Counted from the stretch's first letter, positions 12,240-24,022 are shown. The stretch: DNA of 64,000 nucleotides from Corbicula japonica (GCA_038501625.1 JAZAYU010001068.1:1-64000); one strand, 5' to 3'. Notes: a model not told the origin generated them from the letters alone. Numbers and translations are program-made.

Positions 12240-13171
12240 ATAATCTTTAGAGTACTTTGTCACTCATATGTTGTGAACAGATATACCGAGCAAAAATGAA
12301 AACTTACCAGTTTTTAAATTCAAAAAAATTGTTCGGCGATGCTTTAATTTTCCTCTCATTTAATTTATGGTATTTGACTTAATCTGGATATTTGATAAGG
12401 CGGGAAAATAGTGTTTCCCAGTGGTCAGAGTTATATCCTCTTTCCTCAATAATGATGAAAGCCATAACTTTTAAACATGAAAGTCTCAAACAGATTATTT
12501 GACTTTCAAATTAAGAACCTTCTGACATGTACATAAAGAAAAACACTGAGCCAAACAAATAAGATACAGTGACGAAGATATCAGTTTTTGTAAATTACCT
12601 CCCCTTTAGTTACAGAAAGAATAAAATCCAATGCTAAATTTTCCACAATCACGTTTTTTTTAAAAATGTTTTATTTTTTAACCGCTAAATATCTAACAGA
12701 CAACTTCCAAAATAAACATATTGGTTATTATATTCCTCAAATTATTTGCATTCACTGGCATCATTAATGTAATAAGAATTTTAAATGTTATTTTTGTCAA
12801 TTGTCATTTTTGTTCAGTATATTTTACTTTAATTTTACCAAAATATTATTATTTTAAATGGAAACATATTTCCTCCAAACAGAAAAGTTTCATGAAGCAT
12901 GATAATTAAGAAATCCACAATTACTATATTTAATGGCTAATACCGACTTTCGAAAGACAGACAGTAGAGATAAACTAACACTATCTATACTCGGCCAAAT
13001 AAGTTCTGCACACTTGGACACTTTATAAAACAGTGTTGTTGTTTTTTTTTTCATTTTACCAAACACAACAAACTGATACATATCATAGACAACATCAATT
13101 CAAAACAATGCAAAAAAGTCGCAAATAAAATCCGATTAGAACTTAATAAGCAATTCAATTTTAAAGTCATC

Positions 13172-13849
13172 GGGGGTTACTACACAAAAGTTGCAAACAC
13201 CACTTAACTAATATTGAGTTAATCTACCACGACGAATCCTGCACTCTTCCATGCGTTGTCTCATGGAAGTCACCAGCCGACGACTTAACAATTACGGAAT
13301 TAGGTTCCACTCATGAACTAGGATACAAGGAAGAACAACAAACTAACCAACTGCACGTGTTCTATCTTCTTACGAAAGACGTCTAGGTGGCCGGTGTGGT
13401 CCGACAATTGTCTTGGCGGTCGAATTAACAATGCCAATCTTCCTTGGTGACCGTGAGAAATAGATTAATTTGTATTACAAACAATGAAGATGTGTTTGCC
13501 CAGTTAAGATTTGGTGTTGATTGCATTTATTGGTTGTTTCTATTCACTTACATTTTGTATGTAAAAGAATGACTCAGAGCAGAATTGAATCATCACTAAA
13601 CTGTTACGACATACCTTCTGGTCAGTGAGTGAGTCAATGTGATACTTTTATTTTAACGCATACTAAGATTTGAGTATAGTCCTGGAAATGGCTGAGTACA
13701 TGTATCAACTGCTGATAACATGTACTTCCTGTTGCTAAATTCACATCGCATGTTTATAATTGCCATGACACAAGACAACAATGACAGAATAGATTTCACA
13801 CCTCTACCTTGATAAAGCAAATTTTTGCAACTTTTGACTTTTGACCCCT
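13172..13849 (-). mobile_element. Decayed Tc1-like transposon
   Basis: The left end starts GGGGGTTACTACACAAAAGT. The right end, reverse-complemented, starts GGGGTCAAAAGTCAAAAGT. Both continue into 'TTGCAAA', giving an imperfect inverted repeat of about 25 bp. A minus-strand transposase C-terminal relic lies between them near the left end. The element is about 680 bp, much shorter than an intact Tc1 element, so most of the coding region is deleted. Confidence 0.6.
13206..13450 (-). pseudogene. Tc1/IS630 transposase C-terminal remnant
   Basis: The minus-strand translation, allowing frameshifts, contains 'EWNLIP' followed by 'LVTSMRQRMEECRIRRGR' and 'LTQY' then a stop. This matches the usual C-terminal layout of Tc1-like transposases (an EWN.IP motif, then a basic S.RRR segment ending in a short aromatic tail). 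The catalytic DDE core is not recognisable. Frameshifts and stops make it non-functional. Confidence 0.6.
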
Positions 13850-14245
13850 ATAATACTCAAACTGATATTTCTCGGTTATTTTCGAATCGATTTAAATTCC
13901 GTTTTCTTCTTTAACTCTGCAGATAAGTAGTTTTGATGAAAATATAAGTATTTGTACCAGTTTCTTGCTAAATTACAACCATTTACGCAAAATACCACTT
14001 TTGTGCAGAACTTTTTTGTCGGGTATATTTTCGAATGTTTGCTTGTTAGTTGGAAGATGCATATACACTACTCAAAAGTTCTAAGTGGACACGTGATTAA
14101 TGTTGATCTTTCGAATTATTTTATTGAATCGTTCAAAATAGTATATTTACACTTCCACTTCATCCTCTTCGACGAAGTCTTATTCATCTAACGAATCAAA
14201 ATTTCTGATGGTGAACAGTGTGACGTATTACTTTAAAAGGCGTGG

Positions 14246-14769
14246 TGTAACAAAATAGGGGTCAAAATAGGGGTCAGGACATTAATATTTTGGTATGAAC
14301 AAGTTTAAACTGTTAGTAATTCACCTCTTTAATACCGTAACAATTTTGTTGCCTCTCTGATAGTAGCAATGCTAATTTACCTGGAGAATAATTTTCCCAG
14401 AATTATCATTGGCTATCACTGGCAGATTAAACAAGTCTGCTAGAGAGCGTCTACCTGTCAATCAAATTTTGAACAGGTACATAACACCTGGCAGGCCTCG
14501 GAAAGTTTAGTTTCAAAGAGTTTAGTTTGGGGTTTGATCTGGAAAGCTTAAGTTATGGAAGTCTTGGAAAGCTAGTCATGAAGAAGTTTTTCGTTTTGGG
14601 GTTAGATCCGGAAAAGTTGTCTTAGAAAGTTTTGGGTACTTAGATAATAAATCGCGGAATATTTTGGATGGTCTATTAGTAACATGTTAGAAGTAATAAA
14701 CGGTAGAAACAGGACAGTGTTCTTTTATTCAAAACCCACTATACGATCAAGGACAAATAAAGTGCTACA
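14246..14769 (+). repeat. 5' LTR
   Basis: 524 bp, TG...CA bounded. It contains AATAAA near 14647 and another AATAAA about 10 bp before its 3' end. It differs from the 3' copy at only a few positions, mainly around 14645-14680. Confidence 0.92.
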
Positions 14770-14990
14770 AGACGTTATTCTATTTTGGCGCCTATATGAC
14801 CAGGATTTGTCGACTGTTTTGTCGCGACCAACTGACACTATGAAATGCTGGACAGTATCGTGTAAATCCTAAAATGCTGGACATTGTCGTGTAGATAGTG
14901 AAATGATGGACATTGTTCAATTCAGTTTCTAATAAACCTGGATAGCTGTATCTACTACAACCGTGAGTACGCTTTTATACTCTAGCAAAT

Positions 14991-15272
14991 ATGGCAGAAC
15001 AAGAAGAATTTGTTAACATTTTTCGGTCTTTAGGGGATAAATTGACGGGATTATCCACCACTATGGGTGCACAAAGGGTTGCCAAGGTTGTTTCTTCTTT
15101 TGATGGGGATAGTAAACAATTTAAAGAATGGATAAAAAGTATTGAAAAGTATGCTCTCTTGGTTGGCATGACTCAAGAAAGTATAAAATTAGTGGCAAAC
15201 CAGGCAAATAAAGAAATAATCATTAATATTGCTAGCGAACTTAAGGTTGATAGTAGAAGCCAAGACTGTTAG
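14991..15272 (+). CDS. Gag-like N-terminal fragment
   Basis: A 93-codon frame inside the LTR element, starting 221 bp after the 5' LTR. The segment 'FDGDSKQFKEWIKSIEKYA' at residues 38-56 has the F-x-G...W...E pattern seen in retrotransposon gag matrix/capsid N-termini. The frame stops before a capsid core or zinc knuckle, so the protein is truncated. A poly-A run lies about 45 bp downstream. Whether it is made or contributes to particles is unknown. Confidence 0.55.
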   Translation: MAEQEEFVNIFRSLGDKLTGLSTTMGAQRVAKVVSSFDGDSKQFKEWIKSIEKYALLVGMTQESIKLVANQANKEIIINIASELKVDSRSQDC

Positions 15273-15730
15273 GTCAAATTAAGGTTTAAAATTAAAAACA
15301 CATAAACATAGAAAAAATGTAAAAAAAAAAAAAAAAAAAAGTAACGAACGAATGTTTTGTATAAGTGGATGCAAATGAATATTTTAATGTATACCCTACG
15401 TTGGTAGGAAGCCCTATATTGATAGGATAAAGGTCTAGGATTAAGACCTTGGTATTTCGTGAGGTATGTTTCCTCTGTAACGATTTACCGGTAGCGCTCT
15501 AATTTTGAGGGCATATCGTAATATGTCTACAGCGATGGTTACGCTGACGCTACATATTTGTATGTGTTCCAGTTTTGGAGGCATGTCATTTTCATGCATA
15601 CGGCGTTAAATACGCTGGCACTATAGAATTTCTGTGAATGAATGAGTTGCATAATTGATTAACAATTATCCTAATTGTGTTTCCGTGCTTGTGTATATAA
15701 CCTTATTTGTAATGTAGAATTACAATTGCC

Positions 15731-16195
15731 TTGAGGCTTATCGAAGTACCGTGTTCATACGCGACTATGCTCTTTTTATACAATAAGCATGTATTTAAAA
15801 TTGAAAGGTACCACCGCGTATTGGTAGAGCAAACTAATCGTCCTTTAAGATCTACACAATATGTTGTACCTCCTGTCAGTAACGAATCAAGTTCATCTGA
15901 CACGAATGACGAAGAAAATATCCCATTAGCGAAATTAGCTCAAAAATATCGAAAACAAAGAGAAAATTCAGATAACGAATGTGACATACCATTGATGGAG
16001 TTAAAGAAAAGAATAAACGAAAGAGATAATTATGATCATTATCCTTCTGATAATGAATCTGATTCTGGCAGTTATTTTTCTTCTCGATCAACTACACCTG
16101 TTTCGCAGTCATTAAACACTAACGAAACTTCTGTTTTTCTAGATAAAACAGTTAATGAAGCCTGTGTTGTTTCTGATAACACTGTTAATGAGTAA
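15731..16195 (+). CDS. Unknown acidic protein of the LTR element
   Basis: A 154-codon frame in the 3' half of the LTR element. The N-terminal 40 residues are mixed. The rest is Ser/Asp/Glu/Asn-rich and low complexity, with repeated 'NE(D/E)' and 'SDN' patterns. No domain is recognised. It stops at a single TAA. The same reading frame stays open after that stop to 16555, so the two parts may once have been one protein. The position, between gag and the 3' LTR, is where pol or a third frame would be in a complete element. Confidence 0.4.
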   Translation: MRLIEVPCSYATMLFLYNKHVFKIERYHRVLVEQTNRPLRSTQYVVPPVSNESSSSDTNDEENIPLAKLAQKYRKQRENSDNECDIPLMELKKRINERDNYDHYPSDNESDSGSYFSSRSTTPVSQSLNTNETSVFLDKTVNEACVVSDNTVNE

Positions 16196-16555
16196 CAAAA
16201 TTTAGACGAGGTAGACAAAACTGAGATTGAAATTCCAAATTGGGGAATATCATTTGGCACTTTCTTGTTGATAACGTTGGCAATTAACTTGTTGTGCCTC
16301 TGTCGAAAATGGGGATGTTTCTCAAAACTCTGTTCTGCTAAAGGTTTGTGTGAGTATGAATCGTCAAAGACCAAGAACATTGAACTGAACGAGATGCCGG
16401 CTCAGAATTCCGGGCAGAATGTTTCTTCTGCAGAGGGACAAACAACCCTCTCATCATCACGTAGACCAGTGGATCGAATGATACGTCTGATATATCCACG
16501 TCTGTCAACAGAAGATAAGACAGGAACTGAGACAATTAACCAGACTCACCTGTGA
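16196..16555 (+). CDS. Frame with membrane segment in LTR element
   Basis: This frame is in phase with the preceding 154-codon frame, separated from it by one stop codon. Near its start it contains a hydrophobic stretch of about 20 residues ('ISFGTFLLITLAINLLCLC') followed by a Cys- and Lys-containing segment. This layout fits a single membrane anchor with a cytoplasmic tail. The first ATG is at 16265. Its position resembles the third frame of envelope-bearing elements, but no envelope homology can be shown by eye. It is described only as an unknown membrane-anchored segment. Confidence 0.35.
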   Translation, partial: QNLDEVDKTEIEIPNWGISFGTFLLITLAINLLCLCRKWGCFSKLCSAKGLCEYESSKTKNIELNEMPAQNSGQNVSSAEGQTTLSSSRRPVDRMIRLIYPRLSTEDKTGTETINQTHL

Positions 16556-17254
16556 ACATTGAGAACTTATCATTAGCAAGTACACTAATGATATGAACAT
16601 TTTATTGTGTGTTTATCTAGCTTAGATGTCTTCAGTCTGGACTAGCTGTAAATATTAGTAGGAAACCAGAACTGCTATTGAGAGAAAACAGTAACGCAAT
16701 TTAATGTAGTTCTGTCGAGATTATATATATAGCCCAATAGGCCAAGAAGACCTGCACACCACTGAGGATAGTAATAAGAAAGTTCAAACGTCAGCAACAA
16801 CAAAACTAAAGCAAGAACGATTATGATATCCAGATGAACGATTGAACACCTGCACAAGTTAATACGGACAATCTTAATCTTCTTAGAGATGAAACAATGT
16901 TTTCCCTATCAGACAATGCCACCAGTACACGGATCTATGTTATTGGATTTCGGGACTTGTTGTTAAACACGCGTCGACAAGAAGACCGGAAGTTATTGGG
17001 ACATTTCCACGTTCGAGACGGATCAAGACGAGGATTAACTTGTGATCATGAAGTGCCTTAGTGTTTTATTTTAAAGTAATTTATTTAAGCTTATTCTCTC
17101 TTCATTTATGTGTAATTGTGTAATTTAATTAAAACCGTCGTGAGTAGAAAGACTAACAGGCACAAACTCTTTTTATTATACACTAGTGAACGGACTTATT
17201 TAGTTTGAAAATAATAAATTAATATTCATTATTTTCAACTTAGTGGTGGACGAA

Positions 17255-17777
17255 TGTAACAAAATAGGGGTCAAAATAGGGGTCAGGACATTAATATTTT
17301 GGTATGAACAAGTTTAAACTGTTAGTAATTCACCTCTTTAATACCGTAACAATTTTGTTGCCTCTCTGATAGTAGCAATGCTAATTTACCTGGAGAATAA
17401 TTTTCCCAGAATTATCATTGGCTATCACTGGCAGATTAAACAAGTCTGCTAGAGAGCGTCTACCTGTCAATCAAATTTTGAACAGGTACATAACACCTGG
17501 CAGGCCTCGGAAAGTTTAGTTTCAAAGAGTTTAGTTTGGGGTTTGATCTGGAAAGCTTAAGTTATGGAAGTCTTGGAAAGCTAGTCATGAAGAAGTTTTT
17601 CGTTTTGGGGTTAGATCCGGAAAAGTTGTCTTAGAAAGTTTTGGGTACTTAAATAAGAATCGCGGAATATTTTGGATGGGCTAGTAGTAACATGTTAGAA
17701 GTAATAAACGGTAGAAACAGGACAGTGTTCTTTTATTCAAAACCCACTATACGATCAAGGACAAATAAAGTGCTACA
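17255..17777 (+). repeat. 3' LTR
   Basis: 523 bp, nearly identical to the 5' LTR. Differences include loss of one AATAAA near 17655 and two substitutions near 17680. It is followed by GTGG, the second copy of the target duplication. Confidence 0.92.
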
Positions 17778-18028
17778 GTGGCTACTGTAGAACCGTTCAC
17801 AATTTATTGGACATTTTACGATGTTTTTACGTGTGACAACGCCGTGCACGCACGTTATGCCACGAGTTGCTGCGAAAAAGCGTGCAGTCATTCACTTTGT
17901 CGTCAACGTAGCTGTTCCAACAGCCATTCCAAAAAGCCGTAATATCACGAATTCTTCTAGTTATATCTGTATTAATTTAATTATTTATGAGTACAAAAAT
18001 CAGGATTGAATCAATATTTGATAGTTTC

Positions 18029-18117
18029 CATTTGGGTATGAAAAACAGTTGGATTGTTTAAAGTACGCGTGAAGCCCTTCGGGCTTCACACACTTTAAAC
18101 AACCCAACTGTTTTCTA
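18029..18117. mobile_element. Small hairpin element (copy 1)
   Basis: A nearly perfect foldback centred near 18078. The outer arm 'AACAGTTGG.TTGTTTAAAG' pairs with 'CTTTAAACAACCCAACTGTT'. The inner stem GTGAAGCCC-ttc-GGGCTTCAC closes it. The left edge CATTTGGGTATG matches, inverted, the right edge of the related copy at 38509-38589. Confidence 0.8.
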
Positions 18118-19024
18118 TAATTATGTATGTTTTATATATGTATGCAAAATTTCCTGAGGAAATTCGAAAAAAAAAGTATTACATAGTTAGAATGGCAATC
18201 AATAAGCCGACGATTTCGGTCTATATGTCTGTTTTCCCAAAGACAGTGCAGATAAACTGAAACTATATTCGAATGTTGACATAAAATGCAAAAAATAATT
18301 CGTCTGGTTATAAACTTGGATCTTTGACTTTTCAGAGGAAACCAGTTTTCAGAGTCCTTTGTCGGTATGATGTCTAAAGATGTTTTATTCTAATTCAGCC
18401 AAAATATTTAAATGGAAACATTAATTTCACCCCACAGACATGTTTTATAATCTTATGAGACCAGTAAAATTCAATGTTCAAGATAAGCATGCCAATCAAG
18501 AATCTGCCGATTTCAGTTCATTACTCTGTATGTCCGATTTATAAAAAACAGTGCAGTTAAACTAAAACCATATTCGAATGTTATGTAAAATGCATAAATA
18601 TTTCCCCTGCTTTATTTTTACTGGAAAGTTTGAATTTCAGAGAAAATAAACACAATATTCAGAGTACTTTCTCGTTAATTGTCTTGTCTAAAGTTTTTTA
18701 ATTTTAATAACTTACCACTAAACAACGAAAACATGAACGTCACCACACCTTTCAGAGACCTGCCTGTACAATACAATGTACAGTATACGCATGCCAATTA
18801 AGAAACATGTTAAATTGCAAATGAGTCAGACTCTGTTTCTTCATTTATAATTGCTTTTCACGACTTCCGAAATACAGTGCAAATGAACTTAAAACTATCT
18901 ATATTTGAATGACTACTTGCAAGATGCATATAAAGTTCGTCTGGTTGCTCACTTAAAGCTATGAACGTTCAGAGAATATAGTATTTAGAGTCTTTTGTGA
19001 CTATATGATGTCTAACAATATTTT

Positions 19025-19274
19025 TGACTCGTCGCGAGAAAAGGTACCTTCGGATACTTGACGTCAATCATTGAAATTCCGTCATAAAATTAGGCAATGG
19101 ACCTAATTTAATTATCATGCATTTCGAAATTAAATACCATTGTTTTGTCAAAATGTATAATATAATCACTTTTAAGTTATGATAAAATAATAGATAAATG
19201 TTCTTTCCAAATAAAGTAAACACCTGAAATGTCAAAAAATGTTACCAAATGTATCTTTTCCCGTGACGCGACCC
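19025..19274. mobile_element. ~250-bp MITE with GC-rich termini (copy 1)
   Basis: The left end reads TGACTCGTCGCGAGAAAAGG. The right end reads CTTTTCCCGTGACGCGACCCA. These are imperfect inverted repeats of about 30 bp around an AT-rich interior. The same termini and the inner block 'TTGACGT.AATCATTGAAAT' recur at 34899-35150. The element interrupts the ~330-bp satellite between its 'GTCTAA.GATATTTT' and 'TTCAAATTCAACC' blocks. No coding capacity is seen. Confidence 0.8.
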
Positions 19275-19620
19275 AATTTATTCAAATTCAACCAAAATAT
19301 AAGAAATGAAAACATGGGCGTATCCTAATTCTCCAAAGAGACATGTTTGATAAATCTTTTAATGAGACCTGTTAAATATAGCGTACACAATGAGCATGGT
19401 AATCAAGAAATCCACAATATAGTACGTTACACTACGTAAAGTCCGATTTACGAAAGACAGTACAGATAAACTTGATCTATACTCGATTACGTGGAAGATG
19501 CATTATCAAATCCGTCTGGTGCTTACTTAAAGCTTTGAATTTTTTGGAGAAAGTATTATTGAGAGTCCTTTGTCACTTTGTGTTTTTACCGTTTATGTTG
19601 ATTTTGATTTGACTCATTTC

Positions 19621-21622
19621 TCTCATAAACTCCTTTAATATCTAGTATCACTACATGGCAACTTGTGTCATATCTAAGATGGGTATATTAAAAGCTACAA
19701 CAAAATGAAAAGCCAACCTCATTTTAACCTCAACACATATAGACATATGTAATGCCTTAAATGAGATTTAAATAGGTATTTATTTTTCTTGAGAAGGGGT
19801 GCGGAACATGTTTCTAATTTTAGTGTGATCTCGTAAGACAATAATTTTAGTTATGAATAAGGGGAGCTAACTGTTTCAAAACGGTTTGTTTTCACATGTT
19901 CAAGGTTGTTTCGCATATCATTTGTGTTATAATTGTTTGTTAAATTATTAATAATCAAATACTTGCGAAACAACCAATATTTCGGGTAGCGTCTTAATAA
20001 TCTGAGATCACTTAATATTTGATTTAGCAAGTCCGAATTACTATTATTGTTCAGTTTCGTGTTAGATTTAGTACAGCTGACGTTTACGGGTATACGAAAC
20101 TTAATCAAGTGTAAATCAATATATTAAGCTATTGTAAAAAAACGTTGAATACACGAACCTTTTAATACGAGGTTGTTATACTGCGTTTTAAGTGTACCTG
20201 TATATTGTAATAGGATACAGAGACAAACGTTAAGGAGTATTTTTCAGTTCAACAAATTTGTTTTAATTTGAAAATTTATACTTTAAACTTTGAAACTATA
20301 ATACAGAATTTACTTTAAGTACAATTAATATCACGAGTGATAAACATTGCTTAACATTATTTATGAATGCAAATATTATCAAGACTGGGATGGAATAGAA
20401 GGTAAATTCCGTGTTGTAAAACAAGTATAATTATGTTAAAGAATGTGTTGAACTTTAAGTAAAATATCTGAGCGTTAAAGATTATATATGATTGTATGTA
20501 CTTAATCGATGAGAAGTAACAAACAACTACACGCTTCACATTTCATTTTTAACGGTGTAAAAATTATCATGTTGTTTAAATGTAAATTGTTAAACATTTT
20601 CAAAATTCTTTTTTGTTGCTTCTCCCAACATAACTTTGAACAGTTTGATATGTGTCACTGTATATACATGTTCCTGTACGTATAAATATTCGCTTTTAAA
20701 AAGCCACCCATCCATCCTGTTTTATTAGGTCTTGTTAAGTAATAGATCTAATAACATATTTAACAATGCATGTCACTTTGTTCAATGCATCTTGTTTACT
20801 TTACCATTATAGTTGGAGTATCGTTAACTTTATACATTAACTCTGGGTATCATCCATACCGGTAAGCTACATGGGCTCACACAAATGCCAGGGTTAATAA
20901 TAAATATTATATACGCATTTATCATTATAACATTTGAAATAAACAAGTATTCGTTAAATACATAAATCACTTGAGCTTCAATTTTACGTAGATGTAGTTT
21001 AAACGGAATGTGGTTATCAACAATAAAGACATATTTATTAAAAATGCAATTATCCTAAAAAAACTGAGGTAAAAACTGGAGACCATTATTACTCTAAAAC
21101 CATTATCTTTGGCCAAAACCAATTTATAAACAATACACTATTGCAGATACCAGTGCACTGATATTGTAATACATGTATGTACGCATATACTTGTTTAAAT
21201 TCTTACATGTAAATAACACATTTATTGAATGATGAAAAGAACTTCCAGTAGGAAAGGAAATCATGATAACCTAATTAAGAGCGGGGTAGTTTCCTCCCTA
21301 AAAAGGTCATGAATTTTATCTAATCATCATGTGTTTGAAACGGTCGAAATTTGCGAAAAGTAATTGAACAAAGTTAATTCAAAATCATCTTATTAGGAAA
21401 ATAATCTTTCCGTTGCTCAAAGGCTACGCTAATTGGATATCTTTGACACGAGACCACCTTAAACAATCTAAAATGCATACAGTTTTCATGTAAAATTCAT
21501 AATATGTGAATTGGGAAACTACCTTAAGTGTCTTTAGATTGTAGATGAGTGTTGTACTATTAACAATTGATATTTTACAATACATTTATTAATCTTGACA
21601 TACTTTTGTTATTTAAGAGAAT
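19621..21622. other. Upstream region of the sulfatase gene, no gene seen
   Basis: AT-rich DNA without recognisable exons. It presumably holds the promoter and any 5' UTR of the sulfatase gene, but no clear TATA box or initiator could be chosen by eye. Confidence 0.4.
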
Positions 21623-24022
21623 ATGACGTGTTCAAATGACAAGACCCGCCGCCTACTGGCTGTCCTAGTGGTCCTACAAGGAATAATGTGCTATACGAAC
21701 AACCTGAAGGTCAAGGGTGAACGTCAAGAGGGTCACTCTTACCCCAGAAATGTCCTGTTTCTTATGGTTGATGATTTGCGACCAGAGATTGGTGCCTACC
21801 TGGACAGTACTAACACTCCTCCATTAAATCGACACATACACACACCTAACATGGATGCATTGGCAAAGAAAAGTATTCTGTTTAAGCGAGCATATGTACA
21901 GGAAGCCATCTGTGCTCCAAGTAGAGCTTCTGTCCTTACAGGTCATTTATTTTCAATTAAAATTTACTGAAATATATATATGATCATGAATACATATATC
22001 ATAAAGGCAAAACGTGATAACTCATTAACATTTATAGCATAAGTTACCTCTATTTTTATTTAAACCTTATTTATACTTAATTTAAAAGAATAATATTAGC
22101 CGTAGGAATTAGCGGCTCTTTCCTTCAATGTATTAAACTGAACGTTTAAAGTGCCTACGGGCTCTTATGACGGACTCACTAGATAGTTCAGTTTCTCTAG
22201 TATACCCTAATCCACAACCATCGGTGTTAAATGTTGTCATAACTACCTTTTTACAGGATAATTTCCGCGAAAATTAAATTTTCAACTTCACATAGATGAA
22301 AATGTTATCTCATTTATTACTTTCAGAAATAAGCAACCATACATCGTGTTATTGTTCAGCATATGTTCATAAAACTAAATAATTGAACTATAGTAAAGCA
22401 ATCGACGATTAATTATAAAGTTTTATTTAATATATTAAATAATTTATATTTCTGTAGGAAGAAGGCCGGATACCACAGATGTCCACACGTTCGTTCATTT
22501 CCGTGATAAGTGGGCGACGAATTTTACAACGATTCCTCAGTACTTCAAAAACAAGGGATATCACTATGTTGGTCTTGGTAAAATATTTCACGACGGTGGC
22601 GCTCGGTATGATGACCCAGTTTCTTGGACGGAACCATTTTGGCGCGGGATAGACAGCTTCGCAAGCACGCGGCATCTGTTAGAACCTATCACTGACGATG
22701 ATGTGAAGAAGACGCCGCTAAAGGATGAACAAGTTGCAGATCGAGCTATTAATTATCTTAAGAAATTTTCAAAAGACAGAGACAAACCATTCTTTTTAGC
22801 TGTTGGATTTAAACGTCCCCACTTTCCATTGGTTTTTCCTAAAAGCTATTTAAATTTCTACCCAGAAAATCGTATTAAAATGCCAGAAAATAACTACATT
22901 CCGAAGAATTTGCCCAAGGTAGCATGGAGTAACATAGCTTTTCTTAAAGAATATGACGATGCAAAAGCTTTAAACATATCCATGTATTTTAATGCTTCGA
23001 TTCCAAGGGAGTTAACTCTATCAATCCGCAGGGCGTATTACGCTGCTATTACGTTTGTTGACGTGCAGCTTGGTCGGGTTCTGGATGTATTGCAGCAGAG
23101 TGGTCTAGAGAATGACACTGTCATTTTCTTTATGAGTGATCATGGGTTCTACCTCGAAGAGAACGGGGAGTGGAGCAAAAATTCCGTATTTGAACTAGCC
23201 ACCTGGACACCCTTGATGTTCAGTATTCCACGTTTGACCGACAAAGGAATCAAAACAAACGCGCAAGTGGAATTCGTTGATATATTCCCCACTTTAGTCG
23301 AATCACTTGGACACCAGCCGTTGAAACGATGTCCAGAATATTCTATCAATATTTCGTTGTGTAGCGAGGGTTTAAGTTTATTGCCTTTAATTTCAAATCC
23401 AAGCCAACCATTAAAGACAGCGGCATTTTCTCAGACAATGCGAGCGCCAAAATTGTTTGGCTACTCTATACGGACGAACGATTATCGGTACAATGAGTGG
23501 GTAATCGTGGCTACAAGTAAACCTGGTGTTGTTAAAAAGCACTGGGAAAGTCCAAGGGCTGTTGAGCTGTATGATCATATTAAGGATCCTTATGAAAATG
23601 TAAACTGTGCTGAAAAGCCTGATTATGCAACAGTAAGGGAAGTGCTCAAAGAACAGCTGCATGATGGATGGAGGAAAGCTGTCGTTTCAGAACTTTTAAT
23701 GAATAATAGTCAAAATGATGCACGTGATAAAATAATAGCAGACAAAAGTACTGTGAAAAGTAGCATAATAGACCTAACCGCATTAGTTTTAAAATCTACT
23801 ACCACGAATGATGAGAGAATGCAGTCTAGTGATGCTTGTGTAAATATTTCAAAACTGATTAATATAGCTGAATCGGGCATGGATGATAGTAGTACTTTAC
23901 GAGTCTGTCAACCTCTAGTTTCAATAGGCTATCTACCCATGGCTGTTTATGTATTACTTTTTGTCGTTTTGATTATGTTTATTGTAATGTTTAGAAAAAG
24001 ACGACACAATTACATGAGTTGA
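21623..24022 (+). CDS. Iduronate-2-sulfatase-like, membrane-anchored
   Basis: Two exons: 21623-21941 and 22458-24022, joined in phase 1 across a GT...AG intron, giving 627 residues. Sulfatases remove sulfate esters; the iduronate-2-sulfatase (IDS) branch acts on heparan and dermatan sulfate. Evidence: signal-like hydrophobic residues about 11-23; metal-binding 'VDDLRPE' (D50, D51); the formylglycine motif C97-A-P-S-R; 'TGRRPDTT' across the splice; 'LGKIFH' (K148, H151); 'KRPHFPL'; and 'MSDHGF' (D334, H335). All key residues are present and in IDS order. The ATG at 21623 is chosen because it precedes the signal-like segment. Residues about 599-618 (PMAVYVLLFVVLIMFIVMF) form a membrane segment followed by FRKRRHNYMS. 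This is not expected in soluble lysosomal IDS and implies a type I membrane enzyme. The splice donor GTCATT is weak. Confidence 0.9.

Larger units (their letters stand above)
14246..17777 (+). mobile_element. Non-autonomous LTR retrotransposon
   Basis: Two near-identical direct repeats (14246-14769 and 17255-17777) start TGTAAC and end CTACA, the expected TG...CA termini. Both flanks carry the 4-bp target duplication GTGG (14242-14245 and 17778-17781). The internal region is only about 2.5 kb. It holds a short gag-like frame and a reading frame with a membrane segment, but no protease, reverse transcriptase, RNase H or integrase. It therefore depends on a relative for mobility. A TGGCGCC primer-binding-like site lies at 14786, unusually 16 bp beyond the LTR. 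The weak purine-rich stretch AGTGGTGGACGAA precedes the 3' LTR. LTR similarity implies a recent insertion. Confidence 0.93.
10720..19620. repeat. Degenerate ~330-bp tandem repeat with nested insertions
   Basis: A degenerate unit recurs throughout, recognised by ordered blocks: 'AATTCAACCAAAATATT', 'GGAAACATGAACGT', 'GCCAATCAAGAA', 'GTGCAGATAAACTTAAA', 'TATTCGAATG', 'GATGCAT', 'GCTTACTTAAAGCT', 'AGAGTCCTTTGTCAC' and 'GATGTCTAAAGA'. Copies are readable at about 10.8-11.45, 12.24-12.3, 12.85-13.09, 13.95-14.06, 18.17-19.02 and 19.27-19.62 kb. They are separated by five later insertions annotated individually. The block behaves as an old satellite used as a landing site for transposons. No coding function is seen. 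Confidence 0.75.

Noticed and set aside
13172..14080. Tc1 element bounded by the 14066 terminus
   Set aside because: The sequence at 14066 is in the same orientation as the left end, not inverted; the inverted partner is at 13820-13849.
15731..16555. Retroviral envelope gene in the LTR element
   Set aside because: Only a single hydrophobic segment is seen; there is no signal peptide, cleavage motif or recognisable homology, and a stop interrupts the frame.
22427..22675. Minus-strand frames within the sulfatase exon
   Set aside because: Antisense shadows of a clearly coding plus-strand exon.
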